Of a stretch of DNA of 64,000 bases, positions 29,161 through 37,750 are shown in pieces. Source of the DNA: Hydrogenovibrio thermophilus. Its GTDB lineage: Bacteria > Pseudomonadota > Gammaproteobacteria > Thiomicrospirales > Thiomicrospiraceae. Position numbers and translations under genes: made by a program. The stretch spans positions 2,352,501 through 2,416,500 of the forward strand of contig NZ_CP035033.1 of assembly GCF_004028275.1 (NCBI RefSeq), given 5' to 3'. The stretch's first letter is position 1, and the number at the start of each line of letters is the position of its first letter. The notes beneath the pieces are model-generated. The model did not search any database and had not been told where the DNA came from. It saw nothing but the letters and a program-made list of their open reading frames with translations.

Positions 29161-30290
29161 TAGCGGTCACCCGCTGGCGTCGAGACATCCACAGCCGACT
29201 GGGACGAGGACTTTTTCAATAACTCCGGTTGCGGTTGTCCTTGCTGCATCGCCTTAATGCTCACCGGCCGATTCAGGGAAATGCCCATCAGCCCTTGGCT
29301 CACCACCCACTCGCCGGTTTCCAGACCACTGACCACTTGGGTCATGCGATTGCGGCGCTCACCGGTTTCGATTTCCACCCGTTCCAGCTTATAGACATCC
29401 GGTTTTTGGCCCGGCACGATGCGATAGACGAACTGACGATCGCCCAACATCAAAATCGCCGTGTTCGGCACCATCAGTTGTTCTTGCGTTGGCAGTTCAA
29501 TGAACGCCTGCACCATCATCTGACTTTTCAGTTCGCCCTTAGGGTTATCCACCATGGCACGTGCTTTGACCATCCGAATGGTTTCGTCCACCCGCGGCGC
29601 AATCACTTCCAGCTGACCGCTGAAACGTCGTCCCGGATACGAGGTCGATTCGATTTCCACGGTTTGCCCCAGTTTCAAGTCTCGCAGATAACGGCTCGGC
29701 AGCAGCAAATCCAGACGCATCTGGCGCGTGTCATCCAATGATACGATTTTCGTGCCCGGTTGCACCAAGGCACCGACACTGATATTACGCAACCCGACCT
29801 GTCCGGCAAACGGCGCATAAATACGACGGTCGGCGATTTGCGCCTGAATCACTTTTCGTTTGGCTTCGGCGGTTTTCCACTGGCGATAACGTTCGTCAAT
29901 CAGCGAGCGGGTCACGGTGCCGCGCCCTTCGATTTCTTTCACCCGGTCATACTGGCGCTTGGCTTCTTCCGCCGCCTCCTTGGCTTCTTCCAACAGCGCG
30001 AATTCCTCTTCGGCATTCAGCTCCACTAGCAACTGACTTTTGCGGACAAACTCGCCGTCCTTGAAATGCAGGGCTTTGACCCGCTCGGTGACATTGGCGG
30101 TAATGTCGACCGACTCTTTCGACTCCAGTCGCCCCAATACCTGTAAATGCACCGGGATGGCAATGGGCTTGACTTCATAGGCGATGACCGGAACCGGTGG
30201 CTTTTTCGTTTTTTGCACGGGGGCATCACTCGCCCACACCGCCGAAGCGGACAGACAGGTGGCCAGGAATAACAGAGCTGTTCGACGCAT
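29160..30290 (-). CDS. RND efflux periplasmic adaptor (membrane fusion protein)
   Basis: 376 residues from the ATG at 30290, which has AAAGG eight bases before it; a TTG at 30308 is in frame. Signal peptide ends SASAVWA. The halves of the lipoyl-like domain (LQVLGRLESKESVDITANV; IYAPFAGQVGLRNISVG) surround a coiled-coil hairpin (about 95-150), then beta-barrel and proximal domains (VPNTAILMLGDRQFVYRI). The adaptor links the inner-membrane pump to an outer-membrane channel. A Lys/Pro-rich stretch (QKTKKPPVPVIAY) follows the signal peptide. A LysR regulator lies upstream on the same strand. Confidence 0.93.
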   Translation of the reverse strand: MRRTALLFLATCLSASAVWASDAPVQKTKKPPVPVIAYEVKPIAIPVHLQVLGRLESKESVDITANVTERVKALHFKDGEFVRKSQLLVELNAEEEFALLEEAKEAAEEAKRQYDRVKEIEGRGTVTRSLIDERYRQWKTAEAKRKVIQAQIADRRIYAPFAGQVGLRNISVGALVQPGTKIVSLDDTRQMRLDLLLPSRYLRDLKLGQTVEIESTSYPGRRFSGQLEVIAPRVDETIRMVKARAMVDNPKGELKSQMMVQAFIELPTQEQLMVPNTAILMLGDRQFVYRIVPGQKPDVYKLERVEIETGERRNRMTQVVSGLETGEWVVSQGLMGISLNRPVSIKAMQQGQPQPELLKKSSSQSAVDVSTPAGDR

Positions 30291-30409
30291 GTATTTCGCC
30301 TTTATCAAAAACTGCGGTTATAAAATTCAGATTATATTATGCCGGGAAGGAGCGAATGATTATGAAAATAAAATGCAATTACAATGCTTTTTCAAGCATT
30401 CGAGGATCG

Positions 30410-31321
30410 TTACAACTGATCCCAATAAGCGTTGTTGCCGAAACGCTCCACCAGAAAATCAATCAGCACCCGTGCTTTTTGCGACAGGAAACGGTTTTGC
30501 GGATAGACCGCATAGGCCGCGACCGGCGGGATTTCATAGTCGGTCATAATCGGCACCAGTTCACCTTTCGCCAAAGCTTTCCAGGCAATGAAGGTCGGTT
30601 GTAACACAATGCCGTGGCCGGATTTGGCCATGTTCAGCAAAAAATGGCCGTTATTGGAAAACATCTTAGCGTCCAGGTTCAGGTGATGTTCCTGTCCGTC
30701 CGGGCCGACCAATAGCCAACTCATGGCGGTTTTCGAACCGTAGCGCAACACTTGATGCTGCTTCAGGTCTTGGACGGTTTCCGGGGTACCGTGCTGTTGG
30801 AGATAATCGGGGCTGGCGCAGAGCACAAACCGAATCGGGGTGATTTTGCGCGCTTGGCTGGTCGAATCCTTCAGGTCGGTGATGCGAAAAGCCACATCGA
30901 ACCCCTCTTCCACCAAATCCACTTCACGGTCGGAAAAATCGATCTGCATCGTCAGCTTCGGGTGTTGACTGGCGAACTCATCCAATAACGGTGACAAGTG
31001 TTCCAAGCCGAAAGACAGCGGCAAAGCCAACCGCAGACTGCCTTCCAGGTTATTTTTCTGTTCCCGCGTCACCTGATTCATTTCCGTCACCGCGTCCATG
31101 ACATTCAGAGCACGCTGATAATACAATTGACCGGCGTCCGTGAGACTGGATTTACGCGTGGTGCGATGAATCAACTTGGTTTCCAGACGCGCTTCCAAGT
31201 CCGCCAGGCGACGGCTTACGGCCGACTTCGCCAGATTAAGCTGGTCCGCCGCCTTGCCGATACCGCCGGATTCCACCACCCGGATGAACACCTGAATATC
31301 TTCCAATTGTCCCATTTTCAT
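30410..31321 (-). CDS. LysR-family transcriptional regulator
   Basis: 303 residues from the ATG at 31321 (MKMGQLEDI), where AAGGA stands just before; the frame is open further but lacks a ribosome site. Winged helix at 4-64 (GGIGKAADQLNLAKSAVSRRLADLE) and a LysR effector domain (FSDREVDLVEEGFDVAFRI). The latter phrase and the C-terminal FLVERFG are typical of the aldehyde/quinone-responsive DhcR/AaeR-like group. It lies between the divergent pirin gene (152 bases away) and the downstream RND genes, so either is a plausible target; such LysR-pirin pairs are common. Confidence 0.92.
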   Translation of the reverse strand: MKMGQLEDIQVFIRVVESGGIGKAADQLNLAKSAVSRRLADLEARLETKLIHRTTRKSSLTDAGQLYYQRALNVMDAVTEMNQVTREQKNNLEGSLRLALPLSFGLEHLSPLLDEFASQHPKLTMQIDFSDREVDLVEEGFDVAFRITDLKDSTSQARKITPIRFVLCASPDYLQQHGTPETVQDLKQHQVLRYGSKTAMSWLLVGPDGQEHHLNLDAKMFSNNGHFLLNMAKSGHGIVLQPTFIAWKALAKGELVPIMTDYEIPPVAAYAVYPQNRFLSQKARVLIDFLVERFGNNAYWDQL

Positions 31322-31473
31322 CAATTCCTTAAGGTGATTTTTCGAAATTGTTCGCATTATCAGAACACTGTTTTTGCATTCTGGCGGTTTTTCCAAACGA
31401 AATCAAGCGGTAATCTATGCCCAATGGTTCCGTGCAGCACGGAAAGCGTCACACACATATTTTGGAGAAGCTT

Positions 31474-32316
31474 ATGTCACACACCAAAGAAGTTACCTTA
31501 ATCACCCGGGGCATGCCCGCTTCGGACGGCGCAGGCGTCCGCCTGACGCGTTTGATCGGCAACCCGCAACTGAAAGACCTCGACCCGTTTCTGATGCTGG
31601 ACGCGTTCGAATCGGACAACCCGGACGATTACATCGCCGGTTTTCCGCCCCACCCGCACCGCGGGTTCGAAACCGTGACCTATTTATTGCACGGGCGGAT
31701 GCGCCATCGCGATAACCAGGGCAACGAAGGCGTGGTTGAGCCGGGCGGCATTCAATGGATGACCGCCGGGCGCGGCGTCATCCACTCGGAAATGCCGGAA
31801 CAGGAAAACGGACTGTTGCAAGGCTTCCAACTTTGGGTCAACTTGCCGTCCCACGCCAAAATGACCGAACCGGGCTATCAGGATTTCAGCCCCGAAGACG
31901 TACCGGTGGAAACCTGGGAAAACGGCACGGAAATCCGCGTCGTCACCGGCACCACCGAACGCGGTACCGTCGGGCCGGTCAAAAACGATTACGTCACGCC
32001 CACCTATCTGGATGTCAGCCTCACGGCGGACACGGAATTTGTTCAGGCATTGGAAAGCGGCAGTCACAGCTTCATTTACCTGATCGAAGGCCGGGTCTAT
32101 GTCGGCGACAAAGAGGCGGCGGTGAGCCAGGGCCAATTGGCGGTGCTGTCGGACGGAGACCGGGTGCAACTGCGCGCAAGCGACAAGCCCGCGCGGTTTT
32201 TGCTGATTTCCGCCCAACCGCTGGAAGAACCGATTGCCCGCGGAGGGCCTTTTGTGATGAATACCCAAGCGGAACTGCAACAGGCGTTCGACGACTTTCG
32301 CAACAACCGTTTTTAA
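31474..32316 (+). CDS. Pirin family protein
   Basis: 280 residues from the ATG at 31474 with TTGGAG upstream; the frame is open earlier without a good site. Bicupin fold: the metal-binding motif PPHPHRGFETVTYLLHG and later GRGVIHSEMP supply the His/Glu ligands of the N-terminal cupin, as in YhhW quercetin dioxygenases. The C-terminal cupin (FIYLIEGRVYVGDKEAAV) lacks metal ligands, as usual. Likely an iron-dependent dioxygenase or redox sensor. Divergent from a LysR gene that may control it. A 38-bp perfect palindrome follows. Confidence 0.93.
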   Translation: MSHTKEVTLITRGMPASDGAGVRLTRLIGNPQLKDLDPFLMLDAFESDNPDDYIAGFPPHPHRGFETVTYLLHGRMRHRDNQGNEGVVEPGGIQWMTAGRGVIHSEMPEQENGLLQGFQLWVNLPSHAKMTEPGYQDFSPEDVPVETWENGTEIRVVTGTTERGTVGPVKNDYVTPTYLDVSLTADTEFVQALESGSHSFIYLIEGRVYVGDKEAAVSQGQLAVLSDGDRVQLRASDKPARFLLISAQPLEEPIARGGPFVMNTQAELQQAFDDFRNNRF

Positions 32317-32355
32317 AATAGGGACAAAATCCACATTGGTTTCACAATCTCAACC

Positions 32356-32393
32356 AAGGCGATAAACCGCCAGGCCTGGCGGTTTATCGCCTT
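32356..32393. terminator. Perfect 38-bp palindrome carrying a repeat core, after pirin gene
   Basis: Nineteen base pairs, perfectly self-complementary, centred on the CCAGGCCTGG at 32370-32379. It starts 40 bases after the pirin stop. There is only a short T-stretch after it (TTTA), so termination is likely but not textbook. Both arms keep the cggTTTa flank. Confidence 0.75.
32370..32379. repeat. CCAGGCCTGG repeat copy, centre of 38-bp palindrome
   Basis: Perfect core with cggTTTatc on both sides. Confidence 0.93.
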
Positions 32394-32502
32394 TAGAACT
32401 CCGTTTTCACGGCCGGACATGACTGGACTTTTGTCCCCGAAATCACTAGGCTGGCAAGACACAGTTTTAACAAAGAAGACAACAACGGTTACGGAGCACC
32501 CC

Positions 32503-33012
32503 ATGAAAACGATTTCCCATCTTCCCCAACGCTTGATGCAATTACTGTTCGTGACGGCGACCAGCATCGCTTTGGCCTTCAGCCCGGTTTCCCAGGCTGC
32601 GGACGACGGTGCCAAGGCGGTTTACCATGTCGATTTCAAAGACCCGACACGTTATTCCGCTACCCTGACCTCCATCAACAACATCATCAATTATTACGAA
32701 TCCGAATTGATGGAGCCGGAAATTCATTTGGTGTTTGTCGGTTACGGTCTACGCTTCACCACCGACGACGATTTGAAAGGCACGCCTTATGAAGCCGGCA
32801 AACCGTTGAAAGAACGTCGTGCCGAACTGAAAGGACGCCTGCAATCCTTAATGGACGTCCGTAACGTCAAGGTGCATTTGTGTGATAAAACCCGCGGCGA
32901 AGTCGGCCTCGACCCGTCAAAAGTGTATTCGGGCATTGAATTGACGCCGTCCGGCGTTGCCAAGATCGCCATCCTGCAAAGCGAAGGTTTTGCCTATTTG
33001 AAAATCCAATAG
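32503..33012 (+). CDS. Secreted DsrE-family protein
   Basis: 169 residues from the ATG at 32503 (MKTISHLPQRL); an upstream in-frame extension lacks a ribosome site. A signal peptide ends PVSQAADD, then a DsrE/DsrF-like fold: VDFKDPTRYSATLTSINNIINYY, a middle strand EIHLVFVGYGLRF, and the cysteine context VKVHLCDKTRG. Cytoplasmic relatives carry sulfur on that cysteine; secreted single-domain forms are common in sulfur-oxidising bacteria, but their role is not established. Its own terminator follows. Confidence 0.8.
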   Translation: MKTISHLPQRLMQLLFVTATSIALAFSPVSQAADDGAKAVYHVDFKDPTRYSATLTSINNIINYYESELMEPEIHLVFVGYGLRFTTDDDLKGTPYEAGKPLKERRAELKGRLQSLMDVRNVKVHLCDKTRGEVGLDPSKVYSGIELTPSGVAKIAILQSEGFAYLKIQ

Positions 33013-33020
33013 TTTCCTCC

Positions 33021-33066
33021 AGCAACGGAGTGAGGCATCGTAATTCAAACCTCCGTTGCTTTTTTC
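33021..33066 (+). terminator. Intrinsic terminator after DsrE-family gene
   Basis: AGCAACGGAG (33021-33030) pairs with CTCCGTTGCT (33051-33060), followed by a run of six Ts. The 20-base loop is long but the stem is perfect. Confidence 0.82.
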
Positions 33067-33241
33067 TTTCCCGCTCTACCCTTACATTTCCCCGGCTTTT
33101 TCCATTCGAGAATTGCGCTTTTTACCGTCTTTGGGGTAGAATAGCCCGAATTTGCTTATAAATGAACCAACTAGCGCCCTTCTTCAACGCTGACCGGGCC
33201 GGTTGTTTTTTTTGATTTCCCCAAGAACCCATGAGTTCGAC

Positions 33242-33838
33242 ATGACAGACTTACCGGCTTCAAGCTCCCTACCCGCCACACTGGTGCGCTTTATTCAACG
33301 ACAAAACCAACTGCAACAAACCATCGGACATGCCTTTGCCTGGCTGGCGCTGACATTGGTGCTCCTGTCCGCTTTCGTGGTGTTGTACCGTTATGGCTTC
33401 AACAGCGGCTCCATCGCCCTGCAAGAAACCATTCTTTATAACCACGCCATCTTTTTCATGATGGGCATGGCTTACACTTTGCAGCAAGGCGGCCACGTGC
33501 GGGTGGATGTGTTCTACACCCGCATGAGCGAAAACCGCCAGGCCTGGGTGAATTTGATTGGCAGCCTGGTGTTGGCGTTACCGTCCATGGTCTTTATTTT
33601 CTGGGTCAGTTGGGATTACGTCACTGGAAGCTGGGCCATTCTGGAAGGTTCCTCCGAAGCCGGTGGCCTGCCGTTCCTGTACGTTCTGAAAAGTTTCATT
33701 TTAATCATGGCCTCCTTGATGGCGTTACAGATTCTCGCCAATGCCGTTGAAGCGTACTTGAAACTGTTCCAACGCCAGCAACCGGCGGTCATCGACTGGT
33801 TTCAACACCGTGAACCGGAACACGAGGAGAAACTGTAA
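33242..33838 (+). CDS. dctQ: TRAP transporter small permease (DctQ)
   Basis: 198 residues from the ATG at 33242. Four membrane helices (about 27-50, 60-80, 100-122, 145-165), with the family segment GHVRVDVFYTRMSENRQAW. The small subunit pairs with DctM for sodium-driven uptake of organic acids. It overlaps dctM by one base. A repeat copy at 33538-33547 encodes RQAW. The matching DctP candidate is not adjacent; one lies about 9 kb away at 43945-45045. Confidence 0.92.
   Translation: MTDLPASSSLPATLVRFIQRQNQLQQTIGHAFAWLALTLVLLSAFVVLYRYGFNSGSIALQETILYNHAIFFMMGMAYTLQQGGHVRVDVFYTRMSENRQAWVNLIGSLVLALPSMVFIFWVSWDYVTGSWAILEGSSEAGGLPFLYVLKSFILIMASLMALQILANAVEAYLKLFQRQQPAVIDWFQHREPEHEEKL
33538..33547. 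repeat. CCAGGCCTGG repeat copy, inside dctQ
   Basis: Perfect core, minus side continues cggTTTTcgc. Confidence 0.9.
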
Positions 33839-35211
33839 TGGAATTCCTCGCCCTGCTGTTATTCGCTCTGATTTTCATCGCCCTGATGATGGGCTTTCCG
33901 GTGGCCTTGACGCTTTCCGGCGTCTCGTTGATTTTCGCTTTGGTCGCCGTCCAGTTCGGCTGGTTTGACCTGGCCTTTTTGCAAAGCATCCCCAACCGCA
34001 TTTTCGGCATCATGACCAACCCGACGCTGACAGCCGTGCCGTTGTTCGTGTTCATGGGCATCATGCTGGAAAAATCCAAACTGGCTGAGCAACTGCTCGG
34101 CACCATGGACGAAGTCATGCGCGGTTTCCGCGGCGGCCTGGGACTGTCGGTCATTCTGGTCGGCGCGCTTTTGGCGGCCAGTACCGGCATCGTCGGTGCC
34201 ACCGTCGTCACCATGGGCTTACTGGCCTTACCGACCATGCTCAAACAGGGTTATTGCCCGAAACTCGCCACCGGTACCATCTGCGCCGCCGGCACGTTGG
34301 GGCAGATTATTCCGCCGTCCATCATTTTGATTCTGTTGGGAGACGTTTTGTCCTCGGCTTATCAACAGGCGCAACTGGAACAAGGCATCTTCTCGCCGGA
34401 AACCCTGTCGGTCGGCGATCTGTTTGTGGGCGCACTTTTCCCGGGCATGCTGTTGGTGGTGCTGTACATGGCGTATGTGTTCGCCATGGCAGTATTCAGA
34501 CCGCACACGGTACCGGCCGATGCGAATGCCACGATTCCACCAGGCCTGGGCAAACGCGTCATTACCAGTTTGATTCCGCCGTTGGCGCTGATTGTATTAG
34601 TACTGGGTTCGATTCTCGGCGGCTTTTCCACCCCGACCGAAGCCGCTTCTCTCGGTGCCTTGGGCGCGATGCTGCTGGCCGCCGCCAAAAAACGTTTGAA
34701 CCTGCAACGCCTGCAAGAAGTGATGCGCGGCACCCTGCAGGTATCCAGCATGATTTTCCTGATTTTCATCGGCGCAGCCTTCTTCTCACTGACTTTCCGC
34801 GGGCTGGGCGGCGATGATTTGATGCACGACTTCCTCACCAACCTGCCGGGCGGCGTCTTCACCGCCGTGCTGATGGTGATGGTGCTGATGTTCATTATCG
34901 GTTTCTTCCTCGATTTCATCGAAATCACCTACATCATCGTGCCGGTGGTGGCGCCGGTTCTGTTCATGATGGGGGTCGACCCGATCTGGTTGGGCATTAT
35001 GATCGCCATCAACCTGCAAACCGCCTTCCTGACCCCGCCGTTCGGGTTCGCGCTCTTTTATTTGCGGGGCGTAACCCCGCCGTCGGTGGCGACCGTCGAC
35101 ATCTATAAAGGGGTGTTGCCGTACATTCTGATTCAGCTCTCGGTGCTGGTGATGCTGGCGGTTTGGCCGGAGTTGGCCACTTGGTTGCCAAGCGTGATTT
35201 ATCAAGACTAA
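33838..35211 (+). CDS. dctM: TRAP transporter large permease (DctM)
   Basis: 457 residues with about twelve helices. Seen: MGFPVALTLSGVSLIFAL, PLFVFMGIMLEKSKLAEQLL, the ASTGIVGATVVTMG hinge, AGTLGQIIPPSIILIL and FIGAAFFSLTFRGLGGDD. These mark the large TRAP subunit, which carries the substrate with sodium ions. The ATG overlaps the dctQ stop (TAATG). A repeat copy at 34540-34549 encodes Pro-Pro-Gly-Leu-Gly in a cytoplasmic loop. The C-terminal part (PTEAASLGALGAM) is also typical. Confidence 0.94.
   Translation: MEFLALLLFALIFIALMMGFPVALTLSGVSLIFALVAVQFGWFDLAFLQSIPNRIFGIMTNPTLTAVPLFVFMGIMLEKSKLAEQLLGTMDEVMRGFRGGLGLSVILVGALLAASTGIVGATVVTMGLLALPTMLKQGYCPKLATGTICAAGTLGQIIPPSIILILLGDVLSSAYQQAQLEQGIFSPETLSVGDLFVGALFPGMLLVVLYMAYVFAMAVFRPHTVPADANATIPPGLGKRVITSLIPPLALIVLVLGSILGGFSTPTEAASLGALGAMLLAAAKKRLNLQRLQEVMRGTLQVSSMIFLIFIGAAFFSLTFRGLGGDDLMHDFLTNLPGGVFTAVLMVMVLMFIIGFFLDFIEITYIIVPVVAPVLFMMGVDPIWLGIMIAINLQTAFLTPPFGFALFYLRGVTPPSVATVDIYKGVLPYILIQLSVLVMLAVWPELATWLPSVIYQD
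34540..34549. repeat. CCAGGCCTGG repeat copy, inside dctM
   Basis: Perfect core; the only copy of the 19 with no TTT run 4-6 bases out on either side. Confidence 0.85.
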
Positions 35212-35308
35212 AAAAAGATTCTTGGCTTGGGTCAAAATACGCTATGATTAATGATATTGAGACCCAATCACATTTGTTGCACATTTATGGGAATGACAGT
35301 CGAATCGA

Positions 35309-37423
35309 ATGCAGGCCGCTGAACTCGAAGAAAGGCATTTAAAAGCCTTAAAACTTTCTCACCAGCAGACACTCGAAATCATCAATCGTTTCGAGCAGGG
35401 GGTTATTCTCTTCACCGCCGACGCCAATCCGATTCTCTTCAACCAAACCTTCCTGCATTATTACCCGCAACTGGAGTCGTCCGAAGACTTCTTTAAAGAC
35501 GTCGCACTCTTCACCCAGAAGCACCACGGCCACCGGTTCGAGTTGAAAGATTGGTTGAAACAACTGCACCAGAACATCGAATCCCCCCACCAGCAGGTCT
35601 GGTTGAAAAGCCCGCAATCCAAGGTATCGATTCCGGTTCGCTTGCAAGCCTATTGGATTGACCTCCACACCACGCCGCACATACTGTTGATTGTCTCCGA
35701 CCAAACATTACACACCCAAGTCACGGCACAACGCAAACTGATGGAGGCCAGCTACGCCGGCCAGTTCGTCACCAATGCGCAAGGCTATATCCAGCATCCG
35801 AACCAGGCCTTCTCCGGCTACACCGGATTGACGCAAACCGAACTGAGCCGCATGACCTACATCGACTGGTTGCGCCAGCAGGTGTCGTTCAAAGTGCCGT
35901 TCGAAAAAGTCATTTCCGCGCTGTTGAAAGAACATTTCTGGACCGGCGAAGTGCAAGTACACGCCTCCGAAGAAAATGTTTTCTTCGCTGTGCTCAGCCT
36001 GTCGATGATTCTCGATGCGGAGCAAAACATCGAACATTTCGTCGGTCTGTTGCAAGACACTACTGACATCCGCGCGGCGCAAACCGAAATCCAGCAGTTG
36101 GCCTATTTCGACAAACTGACCGGCTTGCCGAACCAGACTTTACTGCACGACCGCATTGAACGCCTGCTGCAACAAACCGATTCGGAAACGCCCTACCATG
36201 CGCTGTACCTTATCAGCCTCGACGGTTTCAAATCCATCAACGACACTTTCGGTCATGACACCGGCGACGAACTGCTTCAACAGGTGGCCAACAAACTCAA
36301 ACAGACGTTACCGGAACAAGCCTTTCTGGCACGCGTCGGCGGCGGTAACTTCTCGATACTTTACCCCAGCCAGTCACAAGACGAAGCCCTCTCGAAGCAG
36401 GACATCGCCCGTTATTCGGAAACCCTGCTGGATTTGATCGACGACCGCTACAAACTGGAAGACAGCTCGGTACACACCTCCGCCAGTATTGGCATCTGCC
36501 CTTTTGCATTGAACGACACCGTCCATTACGACAGCGACCAGTTAACCCGCTACACCAATATGGCGATGTACGAAGCCAAAAAACTGGGCGGCAACCAGGC
36601 GTATTTGTTTGAAGACACCTTAATGCAACGCGCCAAGCGCCGTTTGGAGCTGATCGAAGCACTCAACCATTCCGAACTGGACGACGAGTTTCAAATGTAC
36701 TTCCAGCCGCAAGTCAATCGCGAAGGGCGTGTCGTCTCCGCCGAAACCCTATTGCGCTGGTTCCACCCGACGCTTGGCCTCGTCTCGCCGGCCAAGTTTA
36801 TTCCGGTGGCCGAAGAAGGCCGACAAATCATCAAAATCGGTCTTTGGGTGTTGCACAAAGCCTTCTTGCAGGCCCGCGCCTGGAACGCCAAATACTGCGA
36901 CATCCGCATCGCCATCAACGTTAGCCCGGTGCAGTTTCACGAGCAAAGCTTTATCGAGATGATCATCGGTCTCATCAAATTCACTCAGGTCAATCCACAC
37001 AACATCACGCTGGAATTGACCGAAGGCGTGCTCATCAAAAACGCCAAACTCGCCCTGCAGAAAATCCAACACTTGGTCAGCCTCGGCTTTGAAGTCTCGA
37101 TTGACGACTTCGGCACCGGCTACTCATCCTTGAGTTACTTGCAGAAACTGCCATTGCATGAATTGAAAATCGACAAAAGCTTCATTTCCGACGTACCCGG
37201 CAATGTCGACGACGAAGCGATTATCACCTCCATCATTCAACTGGCCGCCAGCAAACAACTCAAGATCGTCGCCGAAGGCGTCGAAACCCAAGCCCAGGCC
37301 GACTACCTGAACGCCCTCTATCCCGACATTCTGCAACAAGGGTATCTCTACGGCAAACCGCTACCGGCCGACGAATTCGAAGACGTCTTCGTCAAACCGC
37401 AAGCCAATAACAGAACCGCTTAA
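35309..37423 (+). CDS. c-di-GMP phosphodiesterase: PAS domains, degenerate GGDEF and EAL
   Basis: 704 residues, no membrane segment, so cytoplasmic. Two PAS-like regions (about 20-130, 148-260), a GGDEF domain (about 265-430) whose active site is RVGGGNFS (near 343) instead of GGDEF, so cyclase activity should be lost, and an EAL domain (about 440-690). EAL reads ETL, with INVSPVQF, ELTEGVL, IDDFGTGYSSL, LKIDKSF and AEGVETQ all present, so phosphodiesterase activity is expected. The dead GGDEF may bind GTP as a regulator. It lies 97 bases after dctM, possibly with its own promoter. A terminator containing a repeat core follows. Confidence 0.92.
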   Translation: MQAAELEERHLKALKLSHQQTLEIINRFEQGVILFTADANPILFNQTFLHYYPQLESSEDFFKDVALFTQKHHGHRFELKDWLKQLHQNIESPHQQVWLKSPQSKVSIPVRLQAYWIDLHTTPHILLIVSDQTLHTQVTAQRKLMEASYAGQFVTNAQGYIQHPNQAFSGYTGLTQTELSRMTYIDWLRQQVSFKVPFEKVISALLKEHFWTGEVQVHASEENVFFAVLSLSMILDAEQNIEHFVGLLQDTTDIRAAQTEIQQLAYFDKLTGLPNQTLLHDRIERLLQQTDSETPYHALYLISLDGFKSINDTFGHDTGDELLQQVANKLKQTLPEQAFLARVGGGNFSILYPSQSQDEALSKQDIARYSETLLDLIDDRYKLEDSSVHTSASIGICPFALNDTVHYDSDQLTRYTNMAMYEAKKLGGNQAYLFEDTLMQRAKRRLELIEALNHSELDDEFQMYFQPQVNREGRVVSAETLLRWFHPTLGLVSPAKFIPVAEEGRQIIKIGLWVLHKAFLQARAWNAKYCDIRIAINVSPVQFHEQSFIEMIIGLIKFTQVNPHNITLELTEGVLIKNAKLALQKIQHLVSLGFEVSIDDFGTGYSSLSYLQKLPLHELKIDKSFISDVPGNVDDEAIITSIIQLAASKQLKIVAEGVETQAQADYLNALYPDILQQGYLYGKPLPADEFEDVFVKPQANNRTA

Positions 37424-37456
37424 AACCAAACAGCCAGACCGAACTTCACCGAATTG

Positions 37457-37477
37457 TCACCAGGCCTGGTGATTTTT
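37457..37477 (+). terminator. Terminator-like hairpin with repeat core
   Basis: 16-bp perfect palindrome (37457-37472) centred on CCAGGCCTGG, followed at once by TTTTT; 33 bases after the stop of the GGDEF/EAL gene. Confidence 0.75.
37460..37469. repeat. CCAGGCCTGG repeat copy, intergenic
   Basis: Perfect core followed by tgaTTTTTgag. Confidence 0.93.
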
Positions 37478-37750
37478 GAGATTTCACCGCGTTTTTCGCA
37501 CACAACCCAAATAAAAACAGATATTTATTTCCAATTAAGGTAGAATGCCCGCTTCTTAGGAATCTTAAATGCAAAACGCCGGATTCCGATACTTTGATAT
37601 GCCTGCCTGATCGTTATTCATTTTGAGATGTCCGACACAACCACATCTCATCTACTGGGGATTCGCAACTGAGATTGCAAACAGGGTGGCATTGATTCCG
37701 ACTTTGCCCGAGAACAAACACAAAGTCGCCACCATGAAAAAGGAAACCTC

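Larger units (their letters stand above)
37424..37750. other. Long leader region upstream of deaD
   Basis: 327 bases without a gene. It holds the 37457-37477 hairpin near the GGDEF/EAL stop and a possible -10 (TAGAAT, 37541-37546), which would leave an untranslated leader of about 200 bases before deaD. Long leaders are known for cold-inducible deaD genes, so post-transcriptional control is plausible. GGAAACC precedes the start. Confidence 0.45.
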
